A stretch of 64,000 nt of DNA from contig NC_134524.1 of NCBI RefSeq assembly GCF_027942865.1, positions 34,247,780 through 34,311,779 of the forward strand, read 5' to 3'. The notes below the pieces were generated by a model that worked only from the letters and a program-made list of their open reading frames with translations, made no database searches and was not told where the DNA came from. This DNA comes from Odontesthes bonariensis. Its lineage: Eukaryota > Chordata > Actinopteri > Atheriniformes > Atherinopsidae. The position numbers and the translations under genes were made by a program. Shown here in pieces: positions 32,822 through 44,490 of this stretch (within the stretch, counting starts at the first letter, position 1; every line of letters starts with the position of its first letter).

Positions 32822-33186
32822 GTGCTGAACTCGGAGAGACAGAGCCCTCGCAAGGCCTCTATCAGAGAGCCCCGATATCCGGAAACATTTCATATTTATG
32901 TCCACCTTTATCTCTCAGAGGTTGTACCTACACTTGACAAAGTATAATTGGACATTTGCTAGTGATCTGAGCAGGCCATCCACCGTCTTTGTCGTGTTCT
33001 TTGGATGTGATAAACAATGTGTGTGTCTGAGTGTTGTTTCAGGCGTGCATCTACTGCACCAGACCTATCTGACATACATTGCGTTTGTATGAGCAGAGTG
33101 TAAACGTACAGACTAGGAACATAGATTATTTAGTGAACTACAGAATATGAATACATAAAGTTTAAGAATAAAGCCAATTTATAACA
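32822..33186 (-). mobile_element. possible endogenous retrovirus 3' LTR
   Basis: On minus, a purine tract (AAAAGGGGGAA, 33197-33187) is followed at once by TGTTATAAATT, the layout of a polypurine tract and LTR start. The other end could be the TG/CA near 32822. Upstream (33240-33537, minus) is a frame with a hydrophobic stretch and a basic tail, compatible with but not proof of an envelope end. No second LTR was found in the window. Confidence 0.35.
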
Positions 33187-33199
33187 TTCCCCCTTTTGG

Positions 33200-34843
33200 C
33201 ATGATTTCATCATGTCAACCTTAAAATGAGGTCGGAGTGTCATATTCTGTATTGTGTCACCCCTGTTAGCACCAGCCAACCTAGCAGGGCCCCAAACTGC
33301 AAGTCTGCGGCCACTTTAAGGTGCAGCACAACCAGAGGAGATTTTTTATCATCATTATGTAAGCGTCTATGTGTAAGCTGTTCTTCTTTGCGTTTATCAG
33401 CAGCAAGCAAGTCTTCTTTGCACAGGCATGTGGAAATAATAAATATAATAAACAATTCTAATGCGTTAGCAAAAACTTTTCTATCAGGAGTATTCCATCA
33501 TTTTGCTCGGAACAGAACCTCTTTCCGAGAGGGTTAAGACCTTCATAACTCACTGATTATAACTCTGCAAATGAGCACATTTCTTAAAAACTATAAGTAT
33601 CACGCCTCTACGTGTGTGCAAGGACTACATGTATAAATATTTCTTGATATTATTCTGTGTGTATGTGGCCCCGAACTCATCTTCTGTGTGGAAAACTATA
33701 TGTGGTTTGAGCAGTGTCAAGGCCCTGCTCACCCATAAGCACCATCATAACACATAATAATAAATAACGAAGCTACAAAAAATTTGTAACATCTTGAAAC
33801 TCAAACATTGCATAAGGCAATTAACATTACCAGCAGGCTCGTCCACCGTTCGCAGCGAATATGAGCGAAAACCCGATGGCTGAACCGGGAAAAATTCTCC
33901 TATGGCCCCAGTTCCACTTGGCGACCGACCAACCTATTACCGTTCAAAGTCTAAGGTCCCGCTCCGAACAGCCGAGTCACCCCACTGGCAATGGTTATAC
34001 TAATGATTGGTTAGTAAAAAATGATTAATTAGCTTAATGATTACATGAAATGCAAAAGATGAACAAATACAATTTTTTATGATGACCACGTGACGAGTCG
34101 TGTGGTCTCTTCTGGTCCAATCCTGTCACTGCTTGGTGCTCGGTTCTCCTCATGGCTGAACGTCTGTTCAGGATTCTGATCCGGAACTAATCTTGGAAGA
34201 AGAGGTTCCCAGCACTTAACTTCCATAAAGGGATCTTTACCATCCCTCTCCCTAACTAATCTGCTTTTAGGACAATTCAGGAGAGAATTCAGATGTATTA
34301 TGTTGACCGTGGTTGAAGATTGTGTGATTGTTCAACCATCATCTTGGCATGATGGGCACAGCCTTCCAGAATTTCAGATGGACACCTTGTCCGTTGCTTG
34401 GCTGTGAGTCCCGTAGTGGTTCTGAATCTGTGGATTAATTATTAGTAGGAGAACAAATCGTGCAGCACACCAGAGCAATTTGTCATTTGCACTGTTTTTT
34501 TTTTAATATACTTAGGACATGTCTTTCTTGACAGGTCCAGTCCTAGTGCCCAATTCATCATTTTTCCTTATGTTCCCCAAACCAAAACAAAAACAACCAA
34601 ATAAAATAACATAAAATAAAATAACCCAAAACAAAACAACTGGCCAGTTGATATAACCCTTGTGTGCTCATATAACTGAATGCTGTGCAGCATTACTGCA
34701 GAATTCAGTACCATCAATTTCCTTTTGCTGTGGAAAAAACTTCAAATCATTTAGAGAACACATCACCACAGAGACACAACACATAACAAAGACAAAAGAA
34801 GACAAAAACACACAAACTTTTATTGGGAAAACTTGAGAAGTAA
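33200..34843. other. unassigned, perhaps retrovirus-derived
   Basis: There is no conserved polymerase or capsid motif on either strand. This may be the remains of the element whose LTR is proposed at 32822-33186, or ordinary intergenic sequence. Confidence 0.3.
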
Positions 34844-34847
34844 TTAA

Positions 34848-35501
34848 AGGATAAGACCGGTTTTTTGACATTGGGCCCTTGATTTCACATTATAACATGA
34901 TGTTCTACTCACCCCTGCTTGTTGTTGGTAATTTGGAGCTGTTCCGAAGATATTCGAGAGGCGTCTGGCTGCTCTCTTGAGATATTCGGCCATGAAACGG
35001 TTTCCTATGGGCAAGCTTATACAGGCACAAACTATGCTGTTTATAATTTATTAATTACTGTACACTAGCACTGATAACGTGGAGGTGTGTCGCTTACTTA
35101 AAAAAATCCGGTTATTGTAATTTTGATTTTTTTGTCGTAAAGTGGGTGTTAATGACGTCATCGTCGTGCTACTGCCACAGACAGCCCACAGACCTGCTGC
35201 CTATTTATTCATTCGGCTAAAATTCAAAATTAGTAACCCGGATTTTTTTAAGTAAGCGACGCACCTCCACGTTATCAGTGCTAGTGTACAGTAATTAATA
35301 AATTATAAACAGCATAGTTTGTGCCTGTATAAGCTTGCCCATAGGAAACCGTTTCATGGCCGAATATCTCAAGAGAGCAGCCAGACGCCTCGCGAATATC
35401 TTCGGAGCAGCTCCAAATGACCAACAACAAGCAGGGGTGAGTAGAACATCATGTTATAATGTGAAATCAAGGGCCCAATGTCAAAAAACCGGTCTTATCC
35501 T
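34848..35501. mobile_element. 654-bp foldback transposon with TTAA duplications
   Basis: Two arms of about 285 bp (34848-35137 and 35210-35501) are near-perfect inverted copies around a 70-bp centre. They start with AGGATAAGACCGG and are flanked by TTAA at 34844-34847 and 35502-35505. There is no coding sequence. It is a nonautonomous element of a TTAA-targeting superfamily (Kolobok or piggyBac). The 30-bp giant array begins directly at its right edge. Confidence 0.9.
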
Positions 35502-35760
35502 TTAATTGCTGAACTCCTCCACTGCAGTTTCTGCTCCTGTGTTGCTCTCTGCTGCAGTTTGTGCTCCTTTGTTGCTCTCTGCTGCAGTTTCTGCTGCTGT
35601 GTTGCTCTCTGCTGCAGTTTCTGCTCCTGTGTTGCTCTCTGCTGCAGTTTCTGCTGCTGTGTTGCTCTCTGCTGCAGTTTCTTCTCCTGTGTTGCTCTCC
35701 GCTGCAGTTTCTGCTCCTGTGTTGCTCTCTGCTGCAGTTTCTGCTGCTGAGTTGCTCTCC

Positions 35761-38700
35761 GCTGCAGTTTCTGCTGATGTGTTGCTCTCTTCTGCAGTTT
35801 CTGCTGCTGTGTTGCTCTCTGCTGCAGTTTCTTCTCCTGTATTGCTCTCTGCTGCAGTTTCTGCTTCTGTGTTGCTCTCTGCTGCAGTTTCTGCTGCTGT
35901 GTTGTTCTCTGCTGCAGTTTCTGCTCCTGTGTTGCTCTCTTTTGCAATTTCTGCTCCTGTGTTGCTCTCTGCTGCAGTTTCTGCTCCTGTGTTGCTCTCT
36001 GCTGCAGTTTCTGCTCCTGTGTTGCTCTCTACTGCAGTTTCTGCTCCTGTGTTGCTCTCTGCTGCAGTTTCTGCTCCTGTGTTGCTCTCTACTGCAGTTT
36101 CTGCTGCTGTGTTGCTCTCTGCTGCAGTTTCTGCTCCTGTGTTGCTCTCTGCTGCAGTTTCTGCTGCTGTGTTGCTCTCTGCTGCAGTTTCTGCTGCTGT
36201 GTTGCTCTCTGCTGCAGTTTCTGCTCCTGTGTTGCTCTCTGCTGCAGTTTCTGTTCCTGTGTTGCTCTCTGCTGCAGTTTCTGTTGCTGTGTGGCTCTCT
36301 GCTGCAGTTTCTGCTACTGTGTTGCTCTCTGCTGCAGTTTCTGCTCCTGTGTTGCTCTCTGCTGCAGTTTCTGCTCCTGTGTTGCTCTCTGCTGCAGTTT
36401 GTGCTCCTGTGTTGCTCTCTGCTGCAGTTTGTGCTCCTTTGTTGCTCTCTGCTGCAGTTTGTGCTCCTGTGTTGCTCTCTGCTGCAGTTTCTGCTCCTGT
36501 GTTGCTCTCTGCTGCAGTTTCTGCTGCTGTGTTGCTCTCTGCTGCAGTTTCTGCTCCTGTGTTGCTCTCTGCTGCAGTTTCTGCTCCTGTGTTGCTCTCC
36601 GCTGCAGTTTCTGCTCCTGTGTTGCTCTTTGCTGCAGTTTCTGCTGCTGTGTTGCTCTCTGCTGCAGTTTCTGCTCCTGTGCTGCTCTCTGCTGCAGTTT
36701 CTGCTGCTGTGTTGCTCTCTGCTGCAGTTTCTGCTGCTGTGTTGCTCTCTGCTGCAGTTTCTGCTCCTGTGTGGCTCTCTGCTGCAGTTTCTGTTGCTGT
36801 GTTGCTCTCTGCTGCAGTTTCTGTTGCTGTGTTGCTCTCTGCTGCAGTTTCTGCTCCTGTGTTGCTCTCTGCTGCAGTTTCTGCTCCTGTGTTGCTCTCT
36901 GCTGCAGTTTCTGTTGCTGTGCTGCTCTCTGCTGCAGTTTCTGCTGCTGTGTTGCTCTCTGCTGCAGTTTCTGCTGCTGTGTTGCTCTCTGCTGCAGTTT
37001 CTGCTCCTGTGTGGCTCTCTGCTGCAGTTTCTGTTGCTGTGTTGCTCTCTGCTGCAGTTTCTGCTCCTGTGTTGCTCTCTGCTGCAGTTTCTGCTCCTGT
37101 ATTGCTCTCTGCTGCAGTTTCTGCTCCTGTGTTGCTCTCAGCTGCAGTTTCTGCTCCTGTGTGGCTCTCTGCTGCAGTTTCTGCTCCTGTGTTGCTCTCT
37201 TTTGCAATTTATGCTCCTGTGTTGCTCTTTGCTGCAGTTTCTGCTCCTGTGTTGCTCTCTGCTGCAGTTTCTGCTCCTGTGTTGCTCTCTACTGCAGTTT
37301 CTGCTGCTGTGTTGCTCTCTGCTGCAGTTTCTGCTCCTGTGTTGCTCTCTGCTGCAGTTTCTGCTGCTGTGTTGCTCTCTGCTGCAGTTTCTGCTCCTGT
37401 GTTGCTCTCTGCTGCAGTTTCTGTTCCTGTGTTGCTCTCTGCTGCAGTTTCTGTTGCTGTGTTGCTCTCTGCTGCAGTTTCTGCTACTGTGTTGCTCTCT
37501 GCTGCAGTTTCTGCTGCTGTGTTGCTCTCTGCTGCAGTTTCTGCTCCTGTGTTGCTCTCTGCTGCAGTTTGTGCTCCTGTGTTGCTCTCTGCTGCAGTTT
37601 GTGCTCCTTTGTTGCTCTCTGCTGCAGTTTGTGCTCCTGTGTTGCTCTCTGCTGCAGTTTGTGCTCCTGTGTTGCTCTCTGCTGCAGTTTCTGCTGCTGT
37701 GTTGCTCTCTGCTGCAGTTTCTGCTCCTTTGTTGCTCTCCGCTGCAGTTTCTGCTGATGTGTTGCTCTCTGCTGCAGTTTCTGCTGCTGTGTTGCTCTCT
37801 GCTGCAGTTTCTTCTCCTGTATTGCTCTCTGCTGCAGTTTCTGCTTCTGTGTTGCTCTCTGCTGCAGTTTCTGCTGCTGTGTTGTTCTCTGCTGCAGTTT
37901 CTGCTCCTGTGTTGCTCTCTTTTGCAATTTATGCTCCTGTGTTGCTCTCTGCTGCAGTTTCTGCTCCTGTGTTGCTCTCTACTGCAGTTTCTGCTGCTGT
38001 GTTGCTCTCTGCTGCAGTTTCTGCTCCTGTGTTGCTCTCTGCTGCAGTTTCTGCTGCTTTGTTGCTCTCTGCTGCAGTTTCTGCTCCTGTGTTGCTCTCT
38101 GCTGCAGTTTGTGCTCCTGTGTTGCTCTCTGGTGCTGTTTCTGCTCCTGTGTTGCTCTCTGGTGCAGTTTGTGCTCCTGTGTTGCTCTCTGCTGCAGTTT
38201 CTGCTCCTTTGTTGCTCTCTGCTGCAGTTTGTGCTCCTGTGTTGCTCTCTGCTGCAGTTTATGCTGCTGAGTTGCTCTCCGCTGCAGTTTCTGCTGATGT
38301 GTTGCTCTCTTCTGCAGTTACTGCTGCTGTATTGCTCTCTGCTGCAGTTTCTGCTTCTGTGTTGCTCTCTGCTGCAGTTTCTGCTGCTGTGTTGTTCTCT
38401 GCTGCAGTTTCTGCTCCTGTGTTGCTCTCTTTTGCAATTTCTGCTCCTGTGTTGCTCTCTGCTGCAGTTTCTGCTCCTGTGTTGCTCTCTGCTGCAGTTT
38501 CTGCTCCTGTGTTGCTCTCTACTGCAGTTTCTGCTCCTGTGTTGCTCTCTGCTGCAGTTTCTGCTCCTGTGTTGCTCTCTACTGCAGTTTCTGCTGCTGT
38601 GTTGCTCTCTGCTGCAGTTTCTGCTCCTGTGTTGCTCTCTGCTGCAGTTTCTGCTGCTGTGTTGCTCTCTGCTGCAGTTTCTGCTCCTGTGTTGCTCTCT

Positions 38701-40860
38701 GCTGCAGTTTCTGTTCCTGTGTTGCTCTCTGCTGCAGTTTCTGTTGCTGTGTGGCTCTCTGCTGCAGTTTCTGCTACTGTGTTGCTCTCTGCTGCAGTTT
38801 CTGCTCCTGTGTTGCTCTCTGCTGCAGTTTGTGCTCCTGTGTTGCTCTCTGCTGCAGTTTGTGCTCCTGTGTTGCTCTCTGCTGCAGTTTGTGCTCCTGT
38901 GTTGCTCTCTGCTGCAGTTTGTGCTCCTTTGTTGCTCTCTGCTGCAGTTTGTGCTCCTGTGTTGCTCTCTGCTGCAGTTTCTGCTCCTGTGTTGCTCTCT
39001 GCTGCAGTTTCTGCTGCTGTGTTGCTCTCTGCTGCAGTTTCTGCTCCTGTGTTGCTCTCTGCTGCAGTTTCTGCTCCTGTGTTGCTCTCCGCTGCAGTTT
39101 CTGCTCCTGTGTTGCTCTTTGCTGCAGTTTCTGCTGCTGTGTTGCTCTCTGCTGCAGTTTCTGCTCCTGTGCTGCTCTCTGCTGCAGTTTCTGCTGCTGT
39201 GTTGCTCTCTGCTGCAGTTTCTGCTGCTGTGTTGCTCTCTGCTGCAGTTTCTGCTCCTGTGTGGCTCTCTGCTGCAGTTTCTGTTGCTGTGTTGCTCTCT
39301 GCTGCAGTTTCTGTTGCTGTGTTGCTCTCTGCTGCAGTTTCTGCTCCTGTGTTGCTCTCTGCTGCAGTTTCTGCTCCTGTGTTGCTCTCTGCTGCAGTTT
39401 CTGCTCCTGTGCTGCTCTCTGCTGCAGTTTCTGCTGCTGTGTTGCTCTCTGCTGCAGTTTCTGCTGCTGTGTTGCTCTCTGCTGCAGTTTCTGCTCCTGT
39501 GTGGCTCTCTGCTGCAGTTTCTGTTGCTGTGTTGCTCTCTGCTGCAGTTTCTGTTGCTGTGTTGCTCTCTGCTGCAGTTTCTGCTCCTGTGTTGCTCTCT
39601 GCTGCAGTTTCTGCTCCTGTATTGCTCTCTGCTGCAGTTTCTGCTCCTGTGTTGCTCTCAGCTGCAGTTTCTGCTCCTGTGTGGCTCTCTGCTGCAGTTT
39701 CTGCTCCTGTGTTGCTCTCTTTTGCAATTTATGCTCCTGTGTTGCTCTTTGCTGCAGTTTCTGCTCCTGTGTTGCTCTCTGCTGCAGTTTCTGCTCCTGT
39801 GTTGCTCTCTACTGCAGTTTCTGCTGCTGTGTTGCTCTCTGCTGCAGTTTCTGCTCCTGTGTTGCTCTCTGCTGCAGTTTCTGCTGCTGTGTTGCTCTCT
39901 GCTGCAGTTTCTGCTCCTGTGTTGCTCTCTGCTGCAGTTTCTGTTCCTGTGTTGCTCTCTGCTGCAGTTTCTGTTGCTGTGTTGCTCTCTGCTGCAGTTT
40001 CTGCTACTGTGTTGCTCTCTGCTGCAGTTTCTGCTGCTGTGTTGCTCTCTGCTGCAGTTTGTGCTCCTGTGTTGCTCTCTGCTGCAGTTTGTGCTCCTGT
40101 GTTGCTCTCTGCTGCAGTTTGTGCTCCTTTGTTGCTCTCTGCTGCAGTTTGTGCTCCTGTGTTGCTCTCTGCTGCAGTTTGTGCTCCTGTGTTGCTCTCT
40201 GCTGCAGTTTCTGCTGCTGTGTTGCTCTCTGCTGCAGTTTCTGCTCCTTTGTTGCTCTCCGCTGCAGTTTCTGCTGATGTGTTGCTCTCTGCTGCAGTTT
40301 CTGCTGCTGTGTTGCTCTCTGCTGCAGTTTCTTCTCCTGTATTGCTCTCTGCTGCAGTTTCTGCTTCTGTGTTGCTCTCTGCTGCAGTTTCTGCTGCTGT
40401 GTTGTTCTCTGCTGCAGTTTCTGCTCCTGTGTTGCTCTCTTTTGCAATTTATGCTCCTGTGTTGCTCTCTGCTGCAGTTTCTGCTCCTGTGTTGCTCTCT
40501 ACTGCAGTTTCTGCTGCTGTGTTGCTCTCTGCTGCAGTTTCTGCTCCTGTGTTGCTCTCTGCTGCAGTTTCTGCTGCTTTGTTGCTCTCTGCTGCAGTTT
40601 CTGCTCCTGTGTTGCTCTCTGCTGCAGTTTGTGCTCCTGTGTTGCTCTCTGGTGCTGTTTCTGCTCCTGTGTTGCTCTCTGGTGCAGTTTGTGCTCCTGT
40701 GTTGCTCTCTGCTGCAGTTTCTGCTCCTTTGTTGCTCTCTGCTGCAGTTTGTGCTCCTGTGTTGCTCTCTGCTGCAGTTTATGCTGCTGAGTTGCTCTCC
40801 GCTGCAGTTTCTGCTGATGTGTTGCTCTCTTCTGCAGTTACTGCTGCTGTATTGCTCTCT
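35761..40860. repeat. 2520-bp higher-order repeat in the array
   Basis: Diagnostic variants recur at 2520 bp (84 units). The CTGCTGATGT/TCTGCAG pair is at 35761, 38281 and 40801. TTTGCAATTTATGCTCC is at 37201 and 39721. The double GGTG units are at 38131-38190 and 40651-40710. Local offsets of one unit (2460-2490) occur between 35941 and 37080. Confidence 0.9.
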
Positions 40861-43350
40861 GCTGCAGTTTCTGCTCCTGTGTTGCTCTCTGCTGCAGTTT
40901 CTGTTCCTGTGTTGCTCTCTGCTGCAGTTTCTGTTCCTGCGTTGCTCTCTGCTGCAGTTTCTGCTCCTGCGTTGCTCTCTGCTGCAGTTTGTGCTCCTGC
41001 GTTGCTCTCTGCTGCAGTTTGTGCTCCTGCGTTGCTCTCTGCTGCAGTTTGTGCTCCTGTGTTGCTCTCTGCTGCAGTTTGTGCTCCTTTGTTGCTCTCT
41101 GCTGCAGTTTCTGCTCCTGTGTTGCTCTCTGCTGCAGTTTGTGCTCCTGTGTTGCTCTCTGCTGCAGTTTGTGCTCCTGTGTTGCTCTCTGCTGCAGTTT
41201 GTGCTCCTTTGTTGCTCTCTGCTGCAGTTTGTGCTCCTGTGTTGCTCTCTGCTGCAGTTTCTGCTGCTGTGTTGCTCTCTGCTGCAGTTTCTGCTCCTGT
41301 GTTGCTCTCTGCTGCAGTTTCTGCTCCTGTGTTGCTCTCTGCTGCAGTCTCTGCTGCTGTGTTGCTCTCTGCTGCAGTTTCTGCTCCTGTGTTGCTCTTC
41401 GCTGCAGTTTCTGCTGATGTGTTGCTCTCTGCTGCAGTTTCTGCTGCTGTGTTGCTTTCTGCTGCAGTTTCTTCTCCTGTATTGCTCTCTGCTGCAGTTT
41501 CTGCTTCTGTGTTGCTCTCTGCTGCAGTTTCTGCTGCTGTGTTGTTCTCTGCTGCAGCTTCTGCTCCTGTGTTGCTCTCTTTTGCAATTTATGCTCCTGT
41601 GTTGCTCTCTGCTGCAGTTTCTGCTCCTGTGTTGCTCTCTACTGCAGTTTCTGCTGCTGTGTTGCTCTCTGCTGCAGTTTCTGCTCCTGTGTTGCTCTCT
41701 GCTGCAGTTTCTGCTGCTGTGTTGCTCTCTGCTGCAGTTTCTGCTCCTGTGTTGCTCTCTGCTGCAGTTTCTGTTCCTGTGTTGCTCTCTGCTGCAGTTT
41801 CTGTTGCTGTGTTGCTCTCTGCTGCAGTTTCTGCTCCTGTGTTGCTCTCTGCTGCAGTTTCTGCTGCTTTGTTGCTCTCTGCTGCAGTTTCTGCTCCTGT
41901 GTTGCTCTCTGCTGCAGTTTCTGCTCCTGTATTGCTCTCTGCTGCAGTTTCTGCTGCTGTGTTGCTCTCCGCTGCAGTTTGTGCTCCTGTGTTGCTCTCC
42001 GCTGCAGTTTCTGCTCCTTTGTTGCTCTCTGCTGCAGTTTCTGCTCCTGTGTTGCTCTCTGCTGCAGTTTCTGCTCCTGTGTTGCTCTCCGCTGCAGTTT
42101 CTGCTGATGTGTTGCTCTCTTCTGCAGTTTCTGCTGCTGTGTTGCTCTCTGCTGCAGTTTCTTCTCCTGTATTGCTCTCTGCTGCAGTTTCTGCTTCTGT
42201 GTTGCTCTCTGCTGCAGTTTCTGCTGCTGTGTTGTTCTCTGCTGCAGTTTCTGCTCCTGTGTTGCTCTCTTTTGCAATTTATGCTCCTGTGTTGCTCTCT
42301 GCTGCAGTTTCTGCTGCTGTGTTGCTCTCCGCTGCAGTTTCTGCTCCTGTTTTGCTCTCTGCTGCAGTTTCTGCTGCTGTGTTGCTCTCTGCTGCAGTTT
42401 ATGCTGCTGAGTTGCTCTCCGCTGCAGTTTCTGCTGATGTGTTGCTCTCTTCTGCAGTTTCTGCTGCTGTGTTGCTCTCTGCTGCAGTTTCTTCTCCTGT
42501 ATTGCTCTCTGCTGCAGTTTCTGCTCCTGTGTTGCTCTCTGCTGCAGTTTCTGCTGCTGTGTTGCTCTCTGCTGCAGTTTCTGCTCCTGTGTTGCTCTCT
42601 GCTGCAGTTTCTGCTCCTGTGTTGCTCTCTGCTGCAGTTTCTGCTCCTGTGTTGCTCTCTGCTGCAGTTTCTGCTCCTGTGTTGCTCTCTGCTGCAGTTT
42701 CTGCTCCTGTGTTGCTCTCTGCTGCAGTTTCTGCTCCTGTGTTGCTCTCTGCTGCAGTTTCTGTTCCTGTGTTGCTCTCTGCTGCAGTTTCTGCTCCTGC
42801 GTTGCTCTCTGCTGCAGTTTCTGCTCCTGCGTTGCTCTCTGCTGCAGTTTGTGCTCCTGCGTTGCTCTCTGCTGCAGTTTGTGCTCCTGCGTTGCTCTCT
42901 GCTGCAGTTTGTGCTCCTGCGTTGCTCTCTGCTGCAGTTTGTGCTCCTGCGTTGCTCTCTGCTGCAGTTTGTGCTCCTGCGTTGCTCTCTGCTGCAGTTT
43001 GTGCTCCTGTGTTGGTCTCTGCTGCAGTTTCTGATGCTGTGTTGCTCTCTGCTGCAGTTTCTGCTCCTGTGTTGCTCTCTGCTGCAGTTTCTGCTCCTGT
43101 GTTGCTCTCTGCTGCAGTTTCTGCTGCTGTGTTGCTCTCTGCTGCAGTTTCTGCTCCTGTGTTGCTCTCTGCTGCAGTTTCTGCTCCTGTGTTGCTCTCT
43201 ACTGCTGTTTCTGCTGCTGTATTGCTCTCTGCTGCAGTTTCTGCTCCTGTGTTGCTCTCTGCTGCAGTTTCTGTTGCTGTGTTGCTCTCTGCTGCAGTTT
43301 CTGCTCCTGTGTTGCTCTCCGCTGCAGTTTCTGCTCCTGTGTTGCTCTCT

Positions 43351-44490
43351 GCTTAGGTTTCTGCTCCTGTGTTGCTCTCTGCTGCAGTTTCTGCTGCTGT
43401 GTTTCTCTCCGCTGCAGTTTCTGCTGCTGTGTTGCTCTCTACTGCAGTTTCTGCTCCTGTGTTGCTCTCTGCTGCAGTTTTTGCTCCTGTGTTGCTCTCT
43501 GCTGCAGTTTCTGCTCCTGTGTTGCTCTCTGCTGTAGTTTCTGCTCCTGTGTTGCTCTTTGCTGCAGTTTCTGCTCCTTTGTTGCTCTCCGCTGCAGTTT
43601 CTGCTCCTGTGTTGCTCTTTGCTGCAGTTTCTGCTGCTGTGTTGCTCTTTGCTGCAGTTTCTGCTCCTGTGTTGCTCTCTGCTGCAGTTTCTGCTGCTGT
43701 GTTGCTCTCTGCTGCAGTTTCTGCTCCTGTGTGGCTCTCTGCTGCAGTTTCTGTTGCTGTGTTGCTCTCTGCTGCAGTTTCTGCTCCTGTGTTGCTCTCT
43801 GCTGCAGTTTCTGCTCCTGTATTGCTCTCCGCTGCAGTTTCTGCTGCTGTGTTGCTCTCCGCTGCAGTTTCTGCTCCTGTGTTTCTCTCCGCTGCAGTTT
43901 CTGCTCCTGTGTTGCTCTCTGCTTAGGTTTCTGCTCCTGTGTTGCTCTCTGCTGCAGTTTCTGCTGCTGTGTTTCTCTCCGCTGCAGTTTCTGCTGCTGT
44001 GTTGCTCTCTACTGCAGTTTCTGCTCCTGTGTTGCTCTCTGCTGCAGTTTTTGCTCCTGTGTTGCTCTCTGCTGCAGTTTCTGCTCCTGTGTTGCTCTCT
44101 GCTGTAGTTTCTGCTCCTGTGTTGCTCTTTGCTGCAGTTTCTGCTCCTTTGTTGCTCTCCGCTGCAGTTTCTGCTCCTGTGTTGCTCTTTGCTGCAGTTT
44201 CTGCTGCTGTGTTGCTCTTTGCTGCAGTTTCTGCTCCTGTGTTGCTCTCTGCTGCAGTTTCTGCTGCTGTGTTGCTCTCTGCTGCAGTTTCTGCTCCTGT
44301 GTGGCTCTCTGCTGCAGTTTCTGTTGCTGTGTTGCTCTCTGCTGCAGTTTCTGCTCCTGTGTTGCTCTCTGCTGCAGTTTCTGCTCCTGTATTGCTCTCT
44401 GCTGCAGTTTCTGCTGCTGTGTTGCTCTCCGCTGCAGTTTCTGCTCCTGTGTTTCTCTCAGCTGCAGTTTCTGCTCCTGTGTGGCTCTCT
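43351..44490. repeat. 570-bp tandem duplication in the array
   Basis: The GCTTAGG unit at 43351 recurs at 43921 with the same 19-unit series of variants after it (GTTTCTCTCC, ACTGCAG, TTTTTGCTCC, CTGTAG). Confidence 0.85.

Noticed and set aside
35506..43537. Open frames of 2616 and 2658 codons on plus (repeats of VLLSAAVSAP and LLLCCSLLQF)
   Set aside because: All three plus frames are open together because the 30-bp unit has no stop and is a multiple of three. There is no start context, no domain and no codon bias difference between frames.
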